From Bryocella elongata (GTDB taxonomy: Bacteria; Acidobacteriota; Terriglobia; Terriglobales; Acidobacteriaceae), in assembly GCF_900108185.1 (NCBI RefSeq), contig NZ_FNVA01000001.1, forward strand, positions 1,178,001-1,242,000: DNA of 64,000 bases, read 5' to 3'. Below the pieces are notes generated by a model. It was not told the origin of the DNA, did no database searches, and saw only the letters and a list, made by a program, of their open reading frames with translations. Positions 41,805 to 51,963 of the stretch are shown piece after piece. The translations under genes and the position numbers were made by a program. How positions within the stretch are numbered: position 1 is the stretch's first letter; each line of letters starts with the position of its first letter.

Positions 41805-43679
41805 CTAGGGTTGCGGCTCGATCTTGATCCTGATCTGACCTCGCCCTGTGATCATCGTCTTTACGCCCACGCGAATGAACGGATTGCCATACTCATTGAT
41901 CCGTTCCTGGTGAACCTGCACAGTCGCCGGCGACGTGATGCTTACCAGCACACGCTCTCCATGCATGGTGAAGAGAAGCGAATGCACATCCAGCACCTTT
42001 ACTTCGCCGTGAGTTGGTATCGCCTCATCGATCTCGGTCGGTGAAGCGACGTCAAAATCGTCAACGATCTCTATTGCACCGCGCCCTGCACGCGTGTGCT
42101 TCCACGTTCGAGTAAAGCTGCGAAGTCCGGGCACGTCATACGCACCCTTCAGGTCCAAAGCCCATACATCTTCCTGCTCGGAAAAATCCGCCTTGAGTAC
42201 CGTGGGCTTCACTGTTGTCGCATCCTTCTCCAGGTGGCCATCGATCATTGGCACGGGATGCCCATAGGAGTTAAGAAGCTTCGAATCAAAGCGCTTCGAA
42301 CTGAAGGTATCTGCGGTGTAGGCCATCGGCCCACCTGGATCGCCAAGCAGCTGCTCCAAGCCCAGGCCAATCGAGAACGAGCCAATATCGTTGTGACTGT
42401 GACCTCCATTACCACCTCCCTTCATCGTGATGGCGATGCCGCTCTCAGTAGCGGGCCGCGAGACGAGTACTCCAGCGACAGGAAAGTATTGGCGCAGAGT
42501 CGTCGAGTCGGCACTCCCATGGCTCGTTCCTTGAAGTATGGGCACGAGATTCCAGGTGTCCACGATCCCGACGAGGGACTCACCGAAGGGGCGTTGTTGC
42601 TGCGTAGGAGCCGTCTCCTGCAGACCATACGCATGGTCAATATATGCGATGAGCCCAGTATTGGGAGAGAGTCCAAAGCGTGCATCGCCAAAGTCAGCCA
42701 TCACCCCAGGCAACATCTGGAAGCGATGACCAAAGAGCGCGCTCGACTCGACGGCTGCATTCCGGAAGAGATCGATCCTCCCCGCAGTCTGATGCCAAAG
42801 CGTCTCACGAAGCAACGAATAGTGAGTGAAACCATAGCTCCAATAACCGATCCCCTCTTCGCTATATCCGTCAGAGGTAAAGCTCTTCAGATAGTTCTGC
42901 GAGTATGCTTCCGCTACCGCTGCGAAGTATGCCCGGTCCTCCCGGGCAGGAAGCAACGCGAGCGCCGCGCCGGTAACACCATCGAGACACACCGCGTTCC
43001 AGTTACTATCTCCTCGCAACCAGAACTCCTTCTGCGTCCCGGCGAAGATCGCCCGCGAAGGGTCCAGCGTGCGTTCCACGATTGCTGCACGCACATCCTC
43101 CTGCGTAGCGAGTGGAATTGCGTTGCCCAGGAGATACAGCGCCTCAGCGAGATCATCTGCCAGCACAGCTGAGTTCAGCTCCACGCGGTATCGCTTGCGA
43201 TGGAAGGAACTCAGATCAACGTCATGTGCAGGAAGCGTCCACGTTGGCTGCTCCGCAAGCCCGTCCAGCGTACCGATAATCGCTGGGACAAAGCGCCCCT
43301 TCCACTCCGAGCACTCTGCCAGCACCAGCGGCACGAGCCTGTCCTGCCGTGCATGCAGCATCGCCTCTCCGCGCGGGCGTTGGCCGGTATGGCTGAAGTC
43401 GAGGTAATCCTCGTCGCTCCAGGCCGGCATCGGCTGCGCCGCGATACCCTCGGCCCGCTTCACCTCGTTCTGCAATTGCGCGTTACGATCAGCCCAGACA
43501 GCACGGTTCGCGCAGGGCACACCGAGGCCATGAGGAGCCGGGGACAACATCGCAACAATCTGTTGCACGCGTCCGGCAGGCAACTCTACCGGCTGCTGGG
43601 CAGTGGAATTCCCAGCACACGACAAAGCCGCCGCGAACGTGCCCAGAACAGCAGCTCCAGTCATCGCTCCGAGCTTCAT
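41805..43679 (-). CDS. Heparinase II/III-like polysaccharide lyase family protein
   Basis: 624 residues from ATG 43679. Signal peptide to STAQQ (about 28), with a Cys inside it (SCAGN) that could make a lipoprotein. An alpha/alpha-toroid domain covers about 60-370 (RGDSNWNAVCLDGVTGAALALL, DGYSEEGIGYWSYGFTHY), followed by the heparinase II/III C-terminal beta-sandwich with GNGGHSHNDIGSFSIGLG, whose His is the conserved metal/active-site residue of this family. Such enzymes depolymerise uronate-containing chains by beta-elimination. The longer frame up to 44012 is antisense-like noise. Its ATG overlaps the GH2 stop as TAATG, so the two are translationally coupled. No sulfatase is nearby, which argues against sulfated glycosaminoglycans. 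Confidence 0.8.
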   Translation of the reverse strand: MKLGAMTGAAVLGTFAAALSCAGNSTAQQPVELPAGRVQQIVAMLSPAPHGLGVPCANRAVWADRNAQLQNEVKRAEGIAAQPMPAWSDEDYLDFSHTGQRPRGEAMLHARQDRLVPLVLAECSEWKGRFVPAIIGTLDGLAEQPTWTLPAHDVDLSSFHRKRYRVELNSAVLADDLAEALYLLGNAIPLATQEDVRAAIVERTLDPSRAIFAGTQKEFWLRGDSNWNAVCLDGVTGAALALLPAREDRAYFAAVAEAYSQNYLKSFTSDGYSEEGIGYWSYGFTHYSLLRETLWHQTAGRIDLFRNAAVESSALFGHRFQMLPGVMADFGDARFGLSPNTGLIAYIDHAYGLQETAPTQQQRPFGESLVGIVDTWNLVPILQGTSHGSADSTTLRQYFPVAGVLVSRPATESGIAITMKGGGNGGHSHNDIGSFSIGLGLEQLLGDPGGPMAYTADTFSSKRFDSKLLNSYGHPVPMIDGHLEKDATTVKPTVLKADFSEQEDVWALDLKGAYDVPGLRSFTRTWKHTRAGRGAIEIVDDFDVASPTEIDEAIPTHGEVKVLDVHSLLFTMHGERVLVSITSPATVQVHQERINEYGNPFIRVGVKTMITGRGQIRIKIEPQP

Positions 43680-46006
43680 TACTTCACCTCGATCTGCAAC
43701 GGTACAGGAAGAGCCTCGGTATCGTCGTCCACCACGGCGCGTACCATGCCGTAATTGCCACTCTTCGCGCTTACCTTGTTGAACGTCAAATCGAACGCCA
43801 GTTCCATCTCTCCCTTTGGTGCCAGAGCGAACGGCATATCCTCCACAGAGGTTGTGGCACCATCGGGCGCTGTAATTAGAAAGCGTCCCTGCACGGCGTG
43901 GTCCTCGCGGTTGCGCAGCACGATGCGGACCTTGTGTTGCTTCGGCAATGCGCCGCTGACGGAGATAGCTCCAATCGCGTCCATCTCGATGGGCGAGAAC
44001 ATCACACGCCATCCCAACTTTGGCTGGCGATAATACGTGAGCAGCCCCTTAGTGTGAAATGGCGGCACCGGGTTTGGATTGCCGCCATCCCACTTGGGCC
44101 CGACCACAAACTCGGTCGAAGTCCAGTACATCTTGCCGATGAAGTGCGCCCGGTTCTTCAGTAACCGGTTATGCTGGTCTACCGTTAGCGCCTGGTAGTA
44201 CTCAGTCCCCTTGCCCAGCCCCATTCGATTCGCTACCGCCTCTGCACCGTATTCCGTGATCACCACCGGCTTATGCGGCGCGTACTTTTCAAGCTCATCG
44301 AGCTCCGTCACGACGTCACTGAACTTCGGCTCGTACCATCCCGCATAGATGTTCACTGCGAGAAAATCCATCCACGCATAGCAGATGTCATGCCGCAGTT
44401 GTGCAGACACCTCGGTGAACGGACGTGTGGCATCGAGCGACTTCCCATAGCCAATCACATCGCGCACATATACGTCTGAGCCCGGCTGGTCCGTCCGATT
44501 CTCATTGCCCACCGACCACGCAAAGATACTCGGATGACTGCGGTCCCGAGCGATGAGCCGCTCCAACTGCCCATGCGCGAAGGCCAGCACTTCGGGACTC
44601 GCAAGCTCTGTACCTGAGAGCCCGGTTACGTTGATCTCCTCCAACACCAGCATGCCGTACTTGTCCGCCGCATCCAACTCGGCCGTGGTGGTCGGATAGT
44701 GCGCAGGCCGGAAGATGCGGTAGCCCTTATCGTGAAGCTGCTTGATTTCACGGTCTGCAAGGCCGTCGGGCTGCGATTTCCCAAGCCCCGGGTAGTCGCC
44801 ATGGCGATCGAAGCCCTGCAGGCCCAGCACAGGCTTGCCATTCAGCATCAGATCGCCATCCTGGATCCTGATGTCTCGGAAACCAGTACGCTCTTCGAGC
44901 GTACGACCATCACTGAAGGTCAGGCGCACGGTATATCGATGCGGTGCCTCGAGATCCCACAACTTCGGAGCATCGAGGTGAAGCTGCAACGGCTCCATCT
45001 CCGACTGCCCTGCAGGGATCGTGAACACATGCGTTGACTTGAGCGCGGTCCCCCCGTGCTCGTCGAGAACTTCAACCTCCGCATGCAACTGCGCACTCAC
45101 TCCGCTGGCATTCGCACCAAACGGATACAGCGTCAGATCGCCGTTCGCAGCACCCTGCGCACGGAACTCCGTCACCGCCGCCTTCGGCATGTGCTCCAGG
45201 GAAATGGACTGCAACAAACCACTGTAGTTCCAGTAGTAGTAACGCAGCCGATTGAAGACACCCATTGTGCTCGCTCGCGAGTCCACGATCACAGCGAGCG
45301 AGTTCACGCCCGGATGCACAGCAGCAGTGATGCGCATCCGCCGTGGGAGGTATCCACCCTGCGCGTTACCTACCTCCTTTCCATTGACGAAGTAACGGCA
45401 GCTCCAGAAGCAGGACTCCGTGTGGAGATAGAGCTCATCTTTCGTCGCCTGCACCACAAACATCCGGCGATACGTCCCCAGCAGTCCTTGATCGCGCATC
45501 CAGCGCGAGTCGACAGCATCGATCGAGTTGGGCACGAGGACCTGCTTCCAGGCTTCATCGCGAAAGGCAGCATCGACGACCGTCGGATGCTCACCCTGCA
45601 TCGCGCCGACCGCAAGATCATCTGCCGAGGCAAACCGCCACGCTCCATTGAGCGAATCGGCCGAGGCACCTTCAGCAAACTGCACGCGGCGACTCAACTC
45701 CATCTGGCCGTGATCGGTCACCGCAACGACCCGCAGTGTGTGCCAGCCCGGATGAAACCAAGTTGTGCTGACGACGGTCTGCCACACCGGTGAGTTCTTC
45801 GTCGCTATGGCATACGCGTTCGTGAGCTCGGACGTTTGAACTCCATCGACATAGATACACATCGACGTGGCATCTGCCGGCGCAGTGACCTTCACATCGA
45901 AGGTGCCCCGCATCTGCGTCGTTGCGGGCTCCGTCATACGAAGATCCTGCGCAGGGAGACCTGCCGCCAGCATCACGACAGCCAATCCCAACAACGGTCC
46001 AGTCAT
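43679..46006 (-). CDS. GH2 family beta-glycosidase (beta-glucuronidase/beta-galactosidase type)
   Basis: 775 residues from ATG 46006 (AGGA just upstream); signal peptide to GLPAQ (20). An extra Ig-like domain (about 25-110) precedes the GH2 sugar-binding jelly roll (SLNGAWRFASADD ... RYYYWNYSGLLQSI), the Ig domain and the TIM barrel (GKPVLGLQGFDRHGDYPG). Acid/base Glu502 in WSVGNEN; nucleophile Glu585 in VITEYGAE. These motifs are GH2-general; the TEYGAE form is common in beta-glucuronidases, but sugar specificity cannot be fixed. It is sandwiched between a beta-helix protein and a heparinase-like lyase in an operon led by a TonB receptor. Confidence 0.9.
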   Translation of the reverse strand: MTGPLLGLAVVMLAAGLPAQDLRMTEPATTQMRGTFDVKVTAPADATSMCIYVDGVQTSELTNAYAIATKNSPVWQTVVSTTWFHPGWHTLRVVAVTDHGQMELSRRVQFAEGASADSLNGAWRFASADDLAVGAMQGEHPTVVDAAFRDEAWKQVLVPNSIDAVDSRWMRDQGLLGTYRRMFVVQATKDELYLHTESCFWSCRYFVNGKEVGNAQGGYLPRRMRITAAVHPGVNSLAVIVDSRASTMGVFNRLRYYYWNYSGLLQSISLEHMPKAAVTEFRAQGAANGDLTLYPFGANASGVSAQLHAEVEVLDEHGGTALKSTHVFTIPAGQSEMEPLQLHLDAPKLWDLEAPHRYTVRLTFSDGRTLEERTGFRDIRIQDGDLMLNGKPVLGLQGFDRHGDYPGLGKSQPDGLADREIKQLHDKGYRIFRPAHYPTTTAELDAADKYGMLVLEEINVTGLSGTELASPEVLAFAHGQLERLIARDRSHPSIFAWSVGNENRTDQPGSDVYVRDVIGYGKSLDATRPFTEVSAQLRHDICYAWMDFLAVNIYAGWYEPKFSDVVTELDELEKYAPHKPVVITEYGAEAVANRMGLGKGTEYYQALTVDQHNRLLKNRAHFIGKMYWTSTEFVVGPKWDGGNPNPVPPFHTKGLLTYYRQPKLGWRVMFSPIEMDAIGAISVSGALPKQHKVRIVLRNREDHAVQGRFLITAPDGATTSVEDMPFALAPKGEMELAFDLTFNKVSAKSGNYGMVRAVVDDDTEALPVPLQIEVK

Positions 46007-46028
46007 TTTCCTAAGCACGCCTTCGGCC

Positions 46029-47885
46029 TCAATTTCTGCTGCACGGCAGCGACGGATTATCATGCCCAGTCGCGCCGGAAGAATCGACCACGGCCTGCGC
46101 CTCCGCGGGCAATGTGGTCAACGCAAGATGGTTGTCATAGAACTTCTTTGTCGGTCCGGGATTATGCAGCGCAGTGTGCGGGTCGTTTGCCCAGTTGCCG
46201 TGAATATCGAGGTCACCGCTCCACGAGGACCACGCCGATATCCATTGCCCTTCCTGCATCTTCTCCGGCCGGTCCCACACGACGTTGCCGCACACCTCGT
46301 ACTTGCGGGTGCGCTCATCAAGGTAAATGCCGTTCCCGTTATCGCCGCCGAGATAGCTGATGTAGTTCGCTGTCACATCCGAGCCCGGCGACTGGGCCTG
46401 CGTGTAGATCGCTCCACCGTCATGTAGCGTCAGCATAAAGCGCGAGATGCGATTGGCGCGGATATGTACATCGCGCTGCACATCATCGGGGCCTTCGTAG
46501 TCCCAGCCCCAGCCGGCCGAGATCCCCGTATAAGGCATCTCCGAAAGTGTGTTGTGGGCGATCGAGAGACCGTCGTTGAAGCCGGCCATGATCCCGACGT
46601 TGTCGCGATACTCCGCAGCGATATGCGTAATCGTATTGCGGCGAATCACATTGTTCGCGCTCCGCTCTTCAGACCTTGTCGGATGCGCATCGGTATCACC
46701 CACAAAGACTGCCCCACCGGAAAGATCTTCGAATCGGCTCAGTTCCACCGAAGAGTTACTCGTGCCGCTGACGAGAGCGATCCCAGCAGCACCCAGCGCG
46801 TGGAAATCGTCACTATTGAAGTGGATTCGATCGCCTCCATAGACTTCAACCGCAGCAGGAATGCGCAACATACCTTCACCGTTGTGCGGCAGGTCTTTGC
46901 GCTGTCCCGTCACAAGGTATCCAGCCTGCAGAGGTACATAGCCATCATCATGGGAGTAGAGCCAGGTGGTATAGCGAAAGCCCATGTTCTCGAAGCTGAG
47001 ATCATGCACTCGATCCGCGGGTGAACCTGCGATGACAATCAGGTGCTCGACAACTGGCAGCTCAACGTCCGCCGTATCCATCCTCTCGTTAGGGCGCGGT
47101 GTATAGAAGATCATTCCCCGATGGCGATCGATATAGAACTGCCCAGGCTCGCCAAGGAACTCGTACGCGTTCTCGAACCAGTCGATGCCTTTGAACGGCT
47201 TTCCCTTTGGACTCGCGTTCGACCAGCCATTCTTTACTGAATCGACGACAGTGTTATGCCAGCATGGCTCGGCCATCACGAGGTCTGCGCCATGCACCGA
47301 CGCGACTCGACAATGAAAATCACGCCAGCGAACTCCCGTGACTGCGACGACCTCTTCAGGATGAGCTACGCCCTTGAGGGCTTCGGCAGCACCGCCGAGT
47401 CCATCGGCCGTATAGTGACATTCTTTAGGAGCCTTGCATCCCGCATGACGTGCCCGCACGGCTCGCACACCATTGACGAAGAGCTGAAGACTCACCGCCC
47501 CCTCCGGCAGCGGCGCCGCCCAGAGGTTGCGCTTCCCAGCAACCCGATGCCAGTGACCGATGCGGATCGACCCTTCAAGGTTCGATCCGGCAGGATCACC
47601 GATCCAGCGGATGCTGTGACCATTCTGGCCTGAGTCTCGTTGCGAAAATAGAAGTGGCTGATGTAACCGGTAGTCGCCTCCCGCAAGCACAACAACAACA
47701 TCTCCACTTGCCGAAAGACTGCTCGCCCTCCGTTGTGCCTCCTGCAGAGAACACGGTTGCCGTTCCGTACATTGAACGCCCGCACCTTGCGGTCCAACAT
47801 AAACCTTCTGCTGTGCCCATAGTTGCGGAGTCGCAAAGATGGCGATACCCGCCAACGGAATCAGAGAACGCTTCATCCCTGGCAT
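46029..47885 (-). CDS. Right-handed parallel beta-helix protein (possible GH141-like or lyase-like)
   Basis: 618 residues. Signal peptide PLAGIAIFATPQLWAQ; the mature part opens VYVGPQGAGVQCTERQPCSLQEAQRRA, the usual start of exported beta-helix carbohydrate enzymes. Later beta-helix rungs are visible (NNVIRRNTITHIAAEYRDN, GLSIAHNTLSEMPYTGISAG, GGAIYTQAQSPGSDVTANYI), and the C-terminus LPAEAQAVVDSSG is typical of large beta-helix proteins found in pectin-type loci, including GH141. The catalytic family cannot be decided by eye. It lies 22 bp upstream of GH2 and downstream of a TonB receptor and a 14-bp hairpin. Start at 47885 (AAGGA upstream) or 47876. Confidence 0.75.
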   Translation of the reverse strand: MPGMKRSLIPLAGIAIFATPQLWAQQKVYVGPQGAGVQCTERQPCSLQEAQRRASSLSASGDVVVVLAGGDYRLHQPLLFSQRDSGQNGHSIRWIGDPAGSNLEGSIRIGHWHRVAGKRNLWAAPLPEGAVSLQLFVNGVRAVRARHAGCKAPKECHYTADGLGGAAEALKGVAHPEEVVAVTGVRWRDFHCRVASVHGADLVMAEPCWHNTVVDSVKNGWSNASPKGKPFKGIDWFENAYEFLGEPGQFYIDRHRGMIFYTPRPNERMDTADVELPVVEHLIVIAGSPADRVHDLSFENMGFRYTTWLYSHDDGYVPLQAGYLVTGQRKDLPHNGEGMLRIPAAVEVYGGDRIHFNSDDFHALGAAGIALVSGTSNSSVELSRFEDLSGGAVFVGDTDAHPTRSEERSANNVIRRNTITHIAAEYRDNVGIMAGFNDGLSIAHNTLSEMPYTGISAGWGWDYEGPDDVQRDVHIRANRISRFMLTLHDGGAIYTQAQSPGSDVTANYISYLGGDNGNGIYLDERTRKYEVCGNVVWDRPEKMQEGQWISAWSSWSGDLDIHGNWANDPHTALHNPGPTKKFYDNHLALTTLPAEAQAVVDSSGATGHDNPSLPCSRN

Positions 47886-47895
47886 CTTCCTTTAC

Positions 47896-47927
47896 GCAAG
47901 GGGATGGGCCATAGCCCATCCCCTTGC
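47896..47927 (-). terminator. 14-bp perfect hairpin between receptor 4 and beta-helix gene
   Basis: GCAAGGGGATGGGC (47896-47909) and GCCCATCCCCTTGC (47914-47927) around loop CATA. Directly after the receptor stop and 10 bases before the next start on the minus strand. No T-run in that direction. Confidence 0.55.
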
Positions 47928-47942
47928 CGTTTCAGACTGCGA

Positions 47943-50900
47943 TTAGAAGTTCAGTCTCGCCGTCAGTTGTAGTTGACGCGCCGTCCAGTAAGAGCTGGTG
48001 AAGGCGATCAGTCCCGTGGTTGTGCTTGGGTTGTTTGTGCCCTGGATGTTCAGCACATTGAAGAAATCCGCGTTGACGCGCAGGGCAATTCGCTCGTGGA
48101 TCGGGAACACCTTGAACAGCGAGGCATCCATGTTCCAGTTGAAGGGCCCCTGCACGCTCATCGCGCGAGTCGGTGCGATGTCTGGATTGTAGGTAACCGG
48201 CGTAGGTGTGGAGCTCCCCGCCAGCGTGAGGAAGACGGTGTTGGTGTCGTAGTAGTTGTAGTTCGGATCGCTCTTCGAACCACCGTCTGCCGGAGTGCGA
48301 ATCAGCGGTCCGTTGAAGGGCGTGTAGCCCGTCGGCACGCCTGTGACGCCCGCAGCTGTATTGATCTTGTTGGCATCGATGTACCCGTTGAACCACAGTC
48401 GATTCGCCTGGCAGACACCCGAGAGACAGTTCGTGACCGTGGTGTTCTTGTACAGCTTCAACGTCGTCGGTTCGTAGTAGCCCGTGCTGGGCGTAAACCG
48501 CTGGCTGAGCATATGACCCGTGCTGGAAACCTGCCAGCCTCCGATGATCTCATCCACAACTCTGTTCGCGCCCGAGAAGAAGTGTTTGTTCCGCCCGACA
48601 GGAAGATCCACGAGCCAGTTCCAGCGAATCTCATGCTGCGGGATGGTGAGATCGCGGACGTAGTTCTGCCAACGGTTCGATGCTGCGCTGTCCGCAGGCG
48701 CTGCTCCATTGAGGAAGTAGCTGGCCGGCTCATAGGCAGAGTCGCGCCATCCATTGCCTCCGTTGCGGAACGCATTCGAGAGAACGTAGAACACCTGGAA
48801 ACCCCAACCGTTCTTGTTCAAACGCTGATATTCGAGCTGCATCTGGTTGTCGTTCGAGTAGCCCGTCTTCCGCTGGGTCTCGATGTAGCCATACGGCAGT
48901 GTCGGGTAAGGCTTCGTTCCGACATTGGCATACGTTCCTGTGGGCAGCGCCTGGCCATTCGTGTTCTCGAACCATACATAGCTGGAAGGCGAATCGTCAT
49001 ACTCCCAGTACTGCTCGAGATTCGAGCCATGGTTGCCGAGATACGTCGCGCGAACCGCAGAGCTGAACGGCATGGAATGCTCAACCGTAACGTTCCACTG
49101 GTTCACGAAGGTCGAAGGATAGTGTGGATCCAGCCCCGAGATGCCGAACGACCCCCGCGTCACCGCCGTAGGCGAATTCAGGCTCACGACGCTCGAGCTG
49201 TTGTAGCCCGCAATCACCGTCTGCGGAGCCCGCAGCATGTAGTTCGGAAGGCCATCGGGCGCCTGGTTGGCGTTCGTGTAGCTCTCCTGGAACGTAGCCT
49301 GATACGGGGGATTCTGCCGGGTCTCGGCGTAGAAGTTGCGCGTTGGCGGCGGATAGATATACGTCCCATACCCTCCGCGAATCACCGTCTGCTGCTTGCC
49401 GCCGAAGAGCTGATACGCAAAGCCCACCCGAGGAGCGAAGTCGTGATAGTTGCCATAGACCAGGCTCATTGGAAGTCCAGCGTCCGCAGCGGATTCGAAG
49501 TTTGCGCCGATGCTGGTAAAGTTCGCAACGACGGGAGCGCTTGTTCTTCCCTCCGCATACAACGTCTGCAGGGAAGGTCCAGTAATCACTGCCTGGTTCT
49601 TGAAGTCATAGCCACCAAAGAGACCTTGTGCCTCATGCAGCGCCGGATGCATCTCCCAGCGCAGGCCGAGGTTCAATGTAAGCTTCGGCGTCACCTTCCA
49701 GTCATCCTGGAAGTAAGTGGCAATCTCCTGGTTGCGGAAGTGGTACCACTGCTGCAGCTGGCTCACCTGGTAGTACTGTGCGTCGCCCAGGAAGAACGAG
49801 GCATTCGTGTTCCCTGTGTATCCCACCGCCGAATAGGCAGCGGAGGCTACCGTCGTCGGATTCAGCAGCCCCGTTCCCAGTGAACTGAAGTTCACCTGCG
49901 ACGGCGTAGGATTCTGATCGACCAGGATCCACGTGCGCTCATGCCGATACCGGCTGCCGAACTGAAGGATGTGCTTGCCCTTCACGTAGCTGAAGTTTTC
50001 GTCCCATACAGCAATGTTCTGGGAGTTCTTGCGCGTGTTGTCATTGCGCCCGAAGCCATACGGCATGAAGCCGATACCGTAGATGTTCGGAAATCCCAGC
50101 GCACCGATGCTCGGCAGGCCGAACTGCGCTGCATAATCCACGTTGGGGTTGGGTCCGGTATAGATCTGGTCGCTCTCGTAAGCATCCGAGAGCAGCGACT
50201 CGACGAAGAAACGCGGCGAAAAGACATGGTTCCACGTCAGCGATCCGCTATCGGCCTTGACGGGATCGAAGGTCACATTGGCCTCGAGGTTCGTGGGCAT
50301 CGGACCATAGTTCGAAGACCCATACGCATACGGCCGGGAGTTGTTATAGGTGTAGCGGAAGAACGCCGAGTCCGCATCGCTGAAGTGATGGTCGACGCGC
50401 GCCGTCAATGTGCGGCCGCTGTCATTCTTCGGCGTAAGCTGATTCAGGTTCGCCTGTACCAGCGGATTGTTCGCATTGCTCGCGTGCGGCATGATGGCAT
50501 AAACAGCCTTGGTCAGCGGAGCTTCACGGCCAACGGGAATCTGGTTGTTGGGAAACGCCGTGCGCGTCCACGCCACGGTGCTGGTGGCAGGATCGTAGAT
50601 CGTGTACGCGTTGCCATTCGCCGCAACCAGCCCGCTGAAATCGCCACCACGCATGGCATCGGTTGGAACATACGTCAGCAGGGTCGATGCCTGGCGCTGT
50701 TCGATCCCCTCAAAGGCCACGAAGAAGAACGTATGATCGTGCCCGTTGTAGAGCTTGGGAATGATGACCGGGCCACCGAGAGAAGCTCCGAACTCGTTGC
50801 GAATGAGCTTGGGCGCAGTGGTAAACGTGTCCTGCCGATTCTTCGCGATGCCGAACGAGTTGTTGCGCATCGTCTCGAACAGCGACCCGCTGAAGCGGTT

Positions 50901-51629
50901 CGTTCCCGCCTTGGTCGAGAGAACGGCGGTTGCGGGGCGGTTGAACTTCGCGGAAGAGTTTGAGGTCTCGACCTTCACCTCGCCAATCGTGTCCGGATCA
51001 GGCAAGCCTTGCGATTGCCCGCCGTAGTCCTGGTTGGCGAGCGACGCTCCATCCTGCACGAACTCAAAGCCGTTCGCATTGATGCCGTTCGCCTTGAACT
51101 GCGAGCTTCCAAACAACGATTCGCTTCCGGTGATGCCCGGCGTCGTCAGCTGGATGAGGTTACCAACCGAACGAAGGTTCTCCGGCAACGACTGGATACG
51201 CTTGTAGTCCAGCGTTGATCCGATGGTCTGGTTCTCATTGTCCACGAGAGGCGAGATGTCGCCTTCCACCGTAATCTGCTGCGTGTCGCTCCCCACGGTG
51301 AGCTTCGGCTCAAGGTCAACCACCTGGTCGACACGCAGCGTCAGATGTCCCTCCCACGTGGCAAAGCCCGGGGACGACACCTTGATGCTGTAGTTCCCGA
51401 TCGGAAGCGGAGGAGCGACAAAGAGGCCCTTTCCGTCGCTCGTTACATCCGTCTCTTCGCCGCGGTCGATGCTGGTGATGGCCACCGCGGCGTGCGGGAC
51501 CGCGTTTCCTGCAGGATCATGTACGGTGCCCTGGACTCGACCGGCTCCCGACTGCGCGTGGGAGGCCGCCGAGGAGAAGAGTGCCGAGGCCAGGAGAATC
51601 AAATGCCGGTGATGGAGTCGCAAGCGCAT
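47943..51629 (-). CDS. TonB-dependent receptor, Oar-like (uronate/GH2 locus)
   Basis: About 1228 residues. Signal peptide LILLASALFSSAASHAQ. Carboxypeptidase-regulatory-like domain (GRVQGTVHDPAGNAVPHAAV ... GNYSIKVSSPGF), plug (LPENLRSVGNLIQLTTPGI, FEFVQDGASLANQDYGG, IGEVKVETSNSSAKFNRP), barrel ending ARQLQLTARLNF. ATG 51629 has a weak GTGGA upstream; ATG 51650 (MKKVDST) is an alternative. First gene of the minus-strand operon with beta-helix protein, GH2 and heparinase-like lyase, and divergent from the GH36-like gene; it probably imports the oligosaccharides these enzymes process. Confidence 0.9.
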   Translation of the reverse strand: MRLRLHHRHLILLASALFSSAASHAQSGAGRVQGTVHDPAGNAVPHAAVAITSIDRGEETDVTSDGKGLFVAPPLPIGNYSIKVSSPGFATWEGHLTLRVDQVVDLEPKLTVGSDTQQITVEGDISPLVDNENQTIGSTLDYKRIQSLPENLRSVGNLIQLTTPGITGSESLFGSSQFKANGINANGFEFVQDGASLANQDYGGQSQGLPDPDTIGEVKVETSNSSAKFNRPATAVLSTKAGTNRFSGSLFETMRNNSFGIAKNRQDTFTTAPKLIRNEFGASLGGPVIIPKLYNGHDHTFFFVAFEGIEQRQASTLLTYVPTDAMRGGDFSGLVAANGNAYTIYDPATSTVAWTRTAFPNNQIPVGREAPLTKAVYAIMPHASNANNPLVQANLNQLTPKNDSGRTLTARVDHHFSDADSAFFRYTYNNSRPYAYGSSNYGPMPTNLEANVTFDPVKADSGSLTWNHVFSPRFFVESLLSDAYESDQIYTGPNPNVDYAAQFGLPSIGALGFPNIYGIGFMPYGFGRNDNTRKNSQNIAVWDENFSYVKGKHILQFGSRYRHERTWILVDQNPTPSQVNFSSLGTGLLNPTTVASAAYSAVGYTGNTNASFFLGDAQYYQVSQLQQWYHFRNQEIATYFQDDWKVTPKLTLNLGLRWEMHPALHEAQGLFGGYDFKNQAVITGPSLQTLYAEGRTSAPVVANFTSIGANFESAADAGLPMSLVYGNYHDFAPRVGFAYQLFGGKQQTVIRGGYGTYIYPPPTRNFYAETRQNPPYQATFQESYTNANQAPDGLPNYMLRAPQTVIAGYNSSSVVSLNSPTAVTRGSFGISGLDPHYPSTFVNQWNVTVEHSMPFSSAVRATYLGNHGSNLEQYWEYDDSPSSYVWFENTNGQALPTGTYANVGTKPYPTLPYGYIETQRKTGYSNDNQMQLEYQRLNKNGWGFQVFYVLSNAFRNGGNGWRDSAYEPASYFLNGAAPADSAASNRWQNYVRDLTIPQHEIRWNWLVDLPVGRNKHFFSGANRVVDEIIGGWQVSSTGHMLSQRFTPSTGYYEPTTLKLYKNTTVTNCLSGVCQANRLWFNGYIDANKINTAAGVTGVPTGYTPFNGPLIRTPADGGSKSDPNYNYYDTNTVFLTLAGSSTPTPVTYNPDIAPTRAMSVQGPFNWNMDASLFKVFPIHERIALRVNADFFNVLNIQGTNNPSTTTGLIAFTSSYWTARQLQLTARLNF

Positions 51630-51963
51630 GGTGCTGTCCACTTTCTTCATCGAAGTTGGGAAAATATCGTCCAGAAACCCTGGAGCTGAGCTGTGATGCG
51701 TGAGCAAAGAAAAGCACAAAGGAATGCATAGAGTCAATAAAAGAAAATAAACGGAAGTTTCGATTGAGCGGAAATCGTACGAAATTCAATGGATTCCCCC
51801 GGGCTCTCGCTCAGCCGATTCCCCACTTCCACCGGAAAATTCGGTACCGGACATTGCCGCCCGCACTCCGTCTCGAGTACATTTCGATTACTGTCTTTAT
51901 CTTTCGCTTTAAGAACTACGCGTCCTCCTCGTGGGTCCGCTGATGATGCAAAGGAGTCAACTC
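51630..51963. promoter_or_regulatory. Divergent region, TonB receptor 4 / GH36-like gene, with TTTCG elements
   Basis: About 334 bp without a gene. AT-rich stretch 51730-51777 contains AGTTTCGATTGAG (51756-51768); a second cluster holds CATTTCGATTACT (starting 51880) and CTTTCGCTTTAAG (51901-51913), whose TTTCG cores are exactly 20 bp apart. The same core recurs before agaS and between gatZ and the amidohydrolase gene, pointing to a shared DeoR-type regulator. AAGGAG at 51951-51956 is the ribosome site of the GH36-like gene. Confidence 0.45.

Noticed and set aside
47973-49883. 636-residue open frame on the plus strand
   Set aside because: Opposite TonB receptor 4; Arg/Val-rich low-complexity translation, no motif, no ribosome site.
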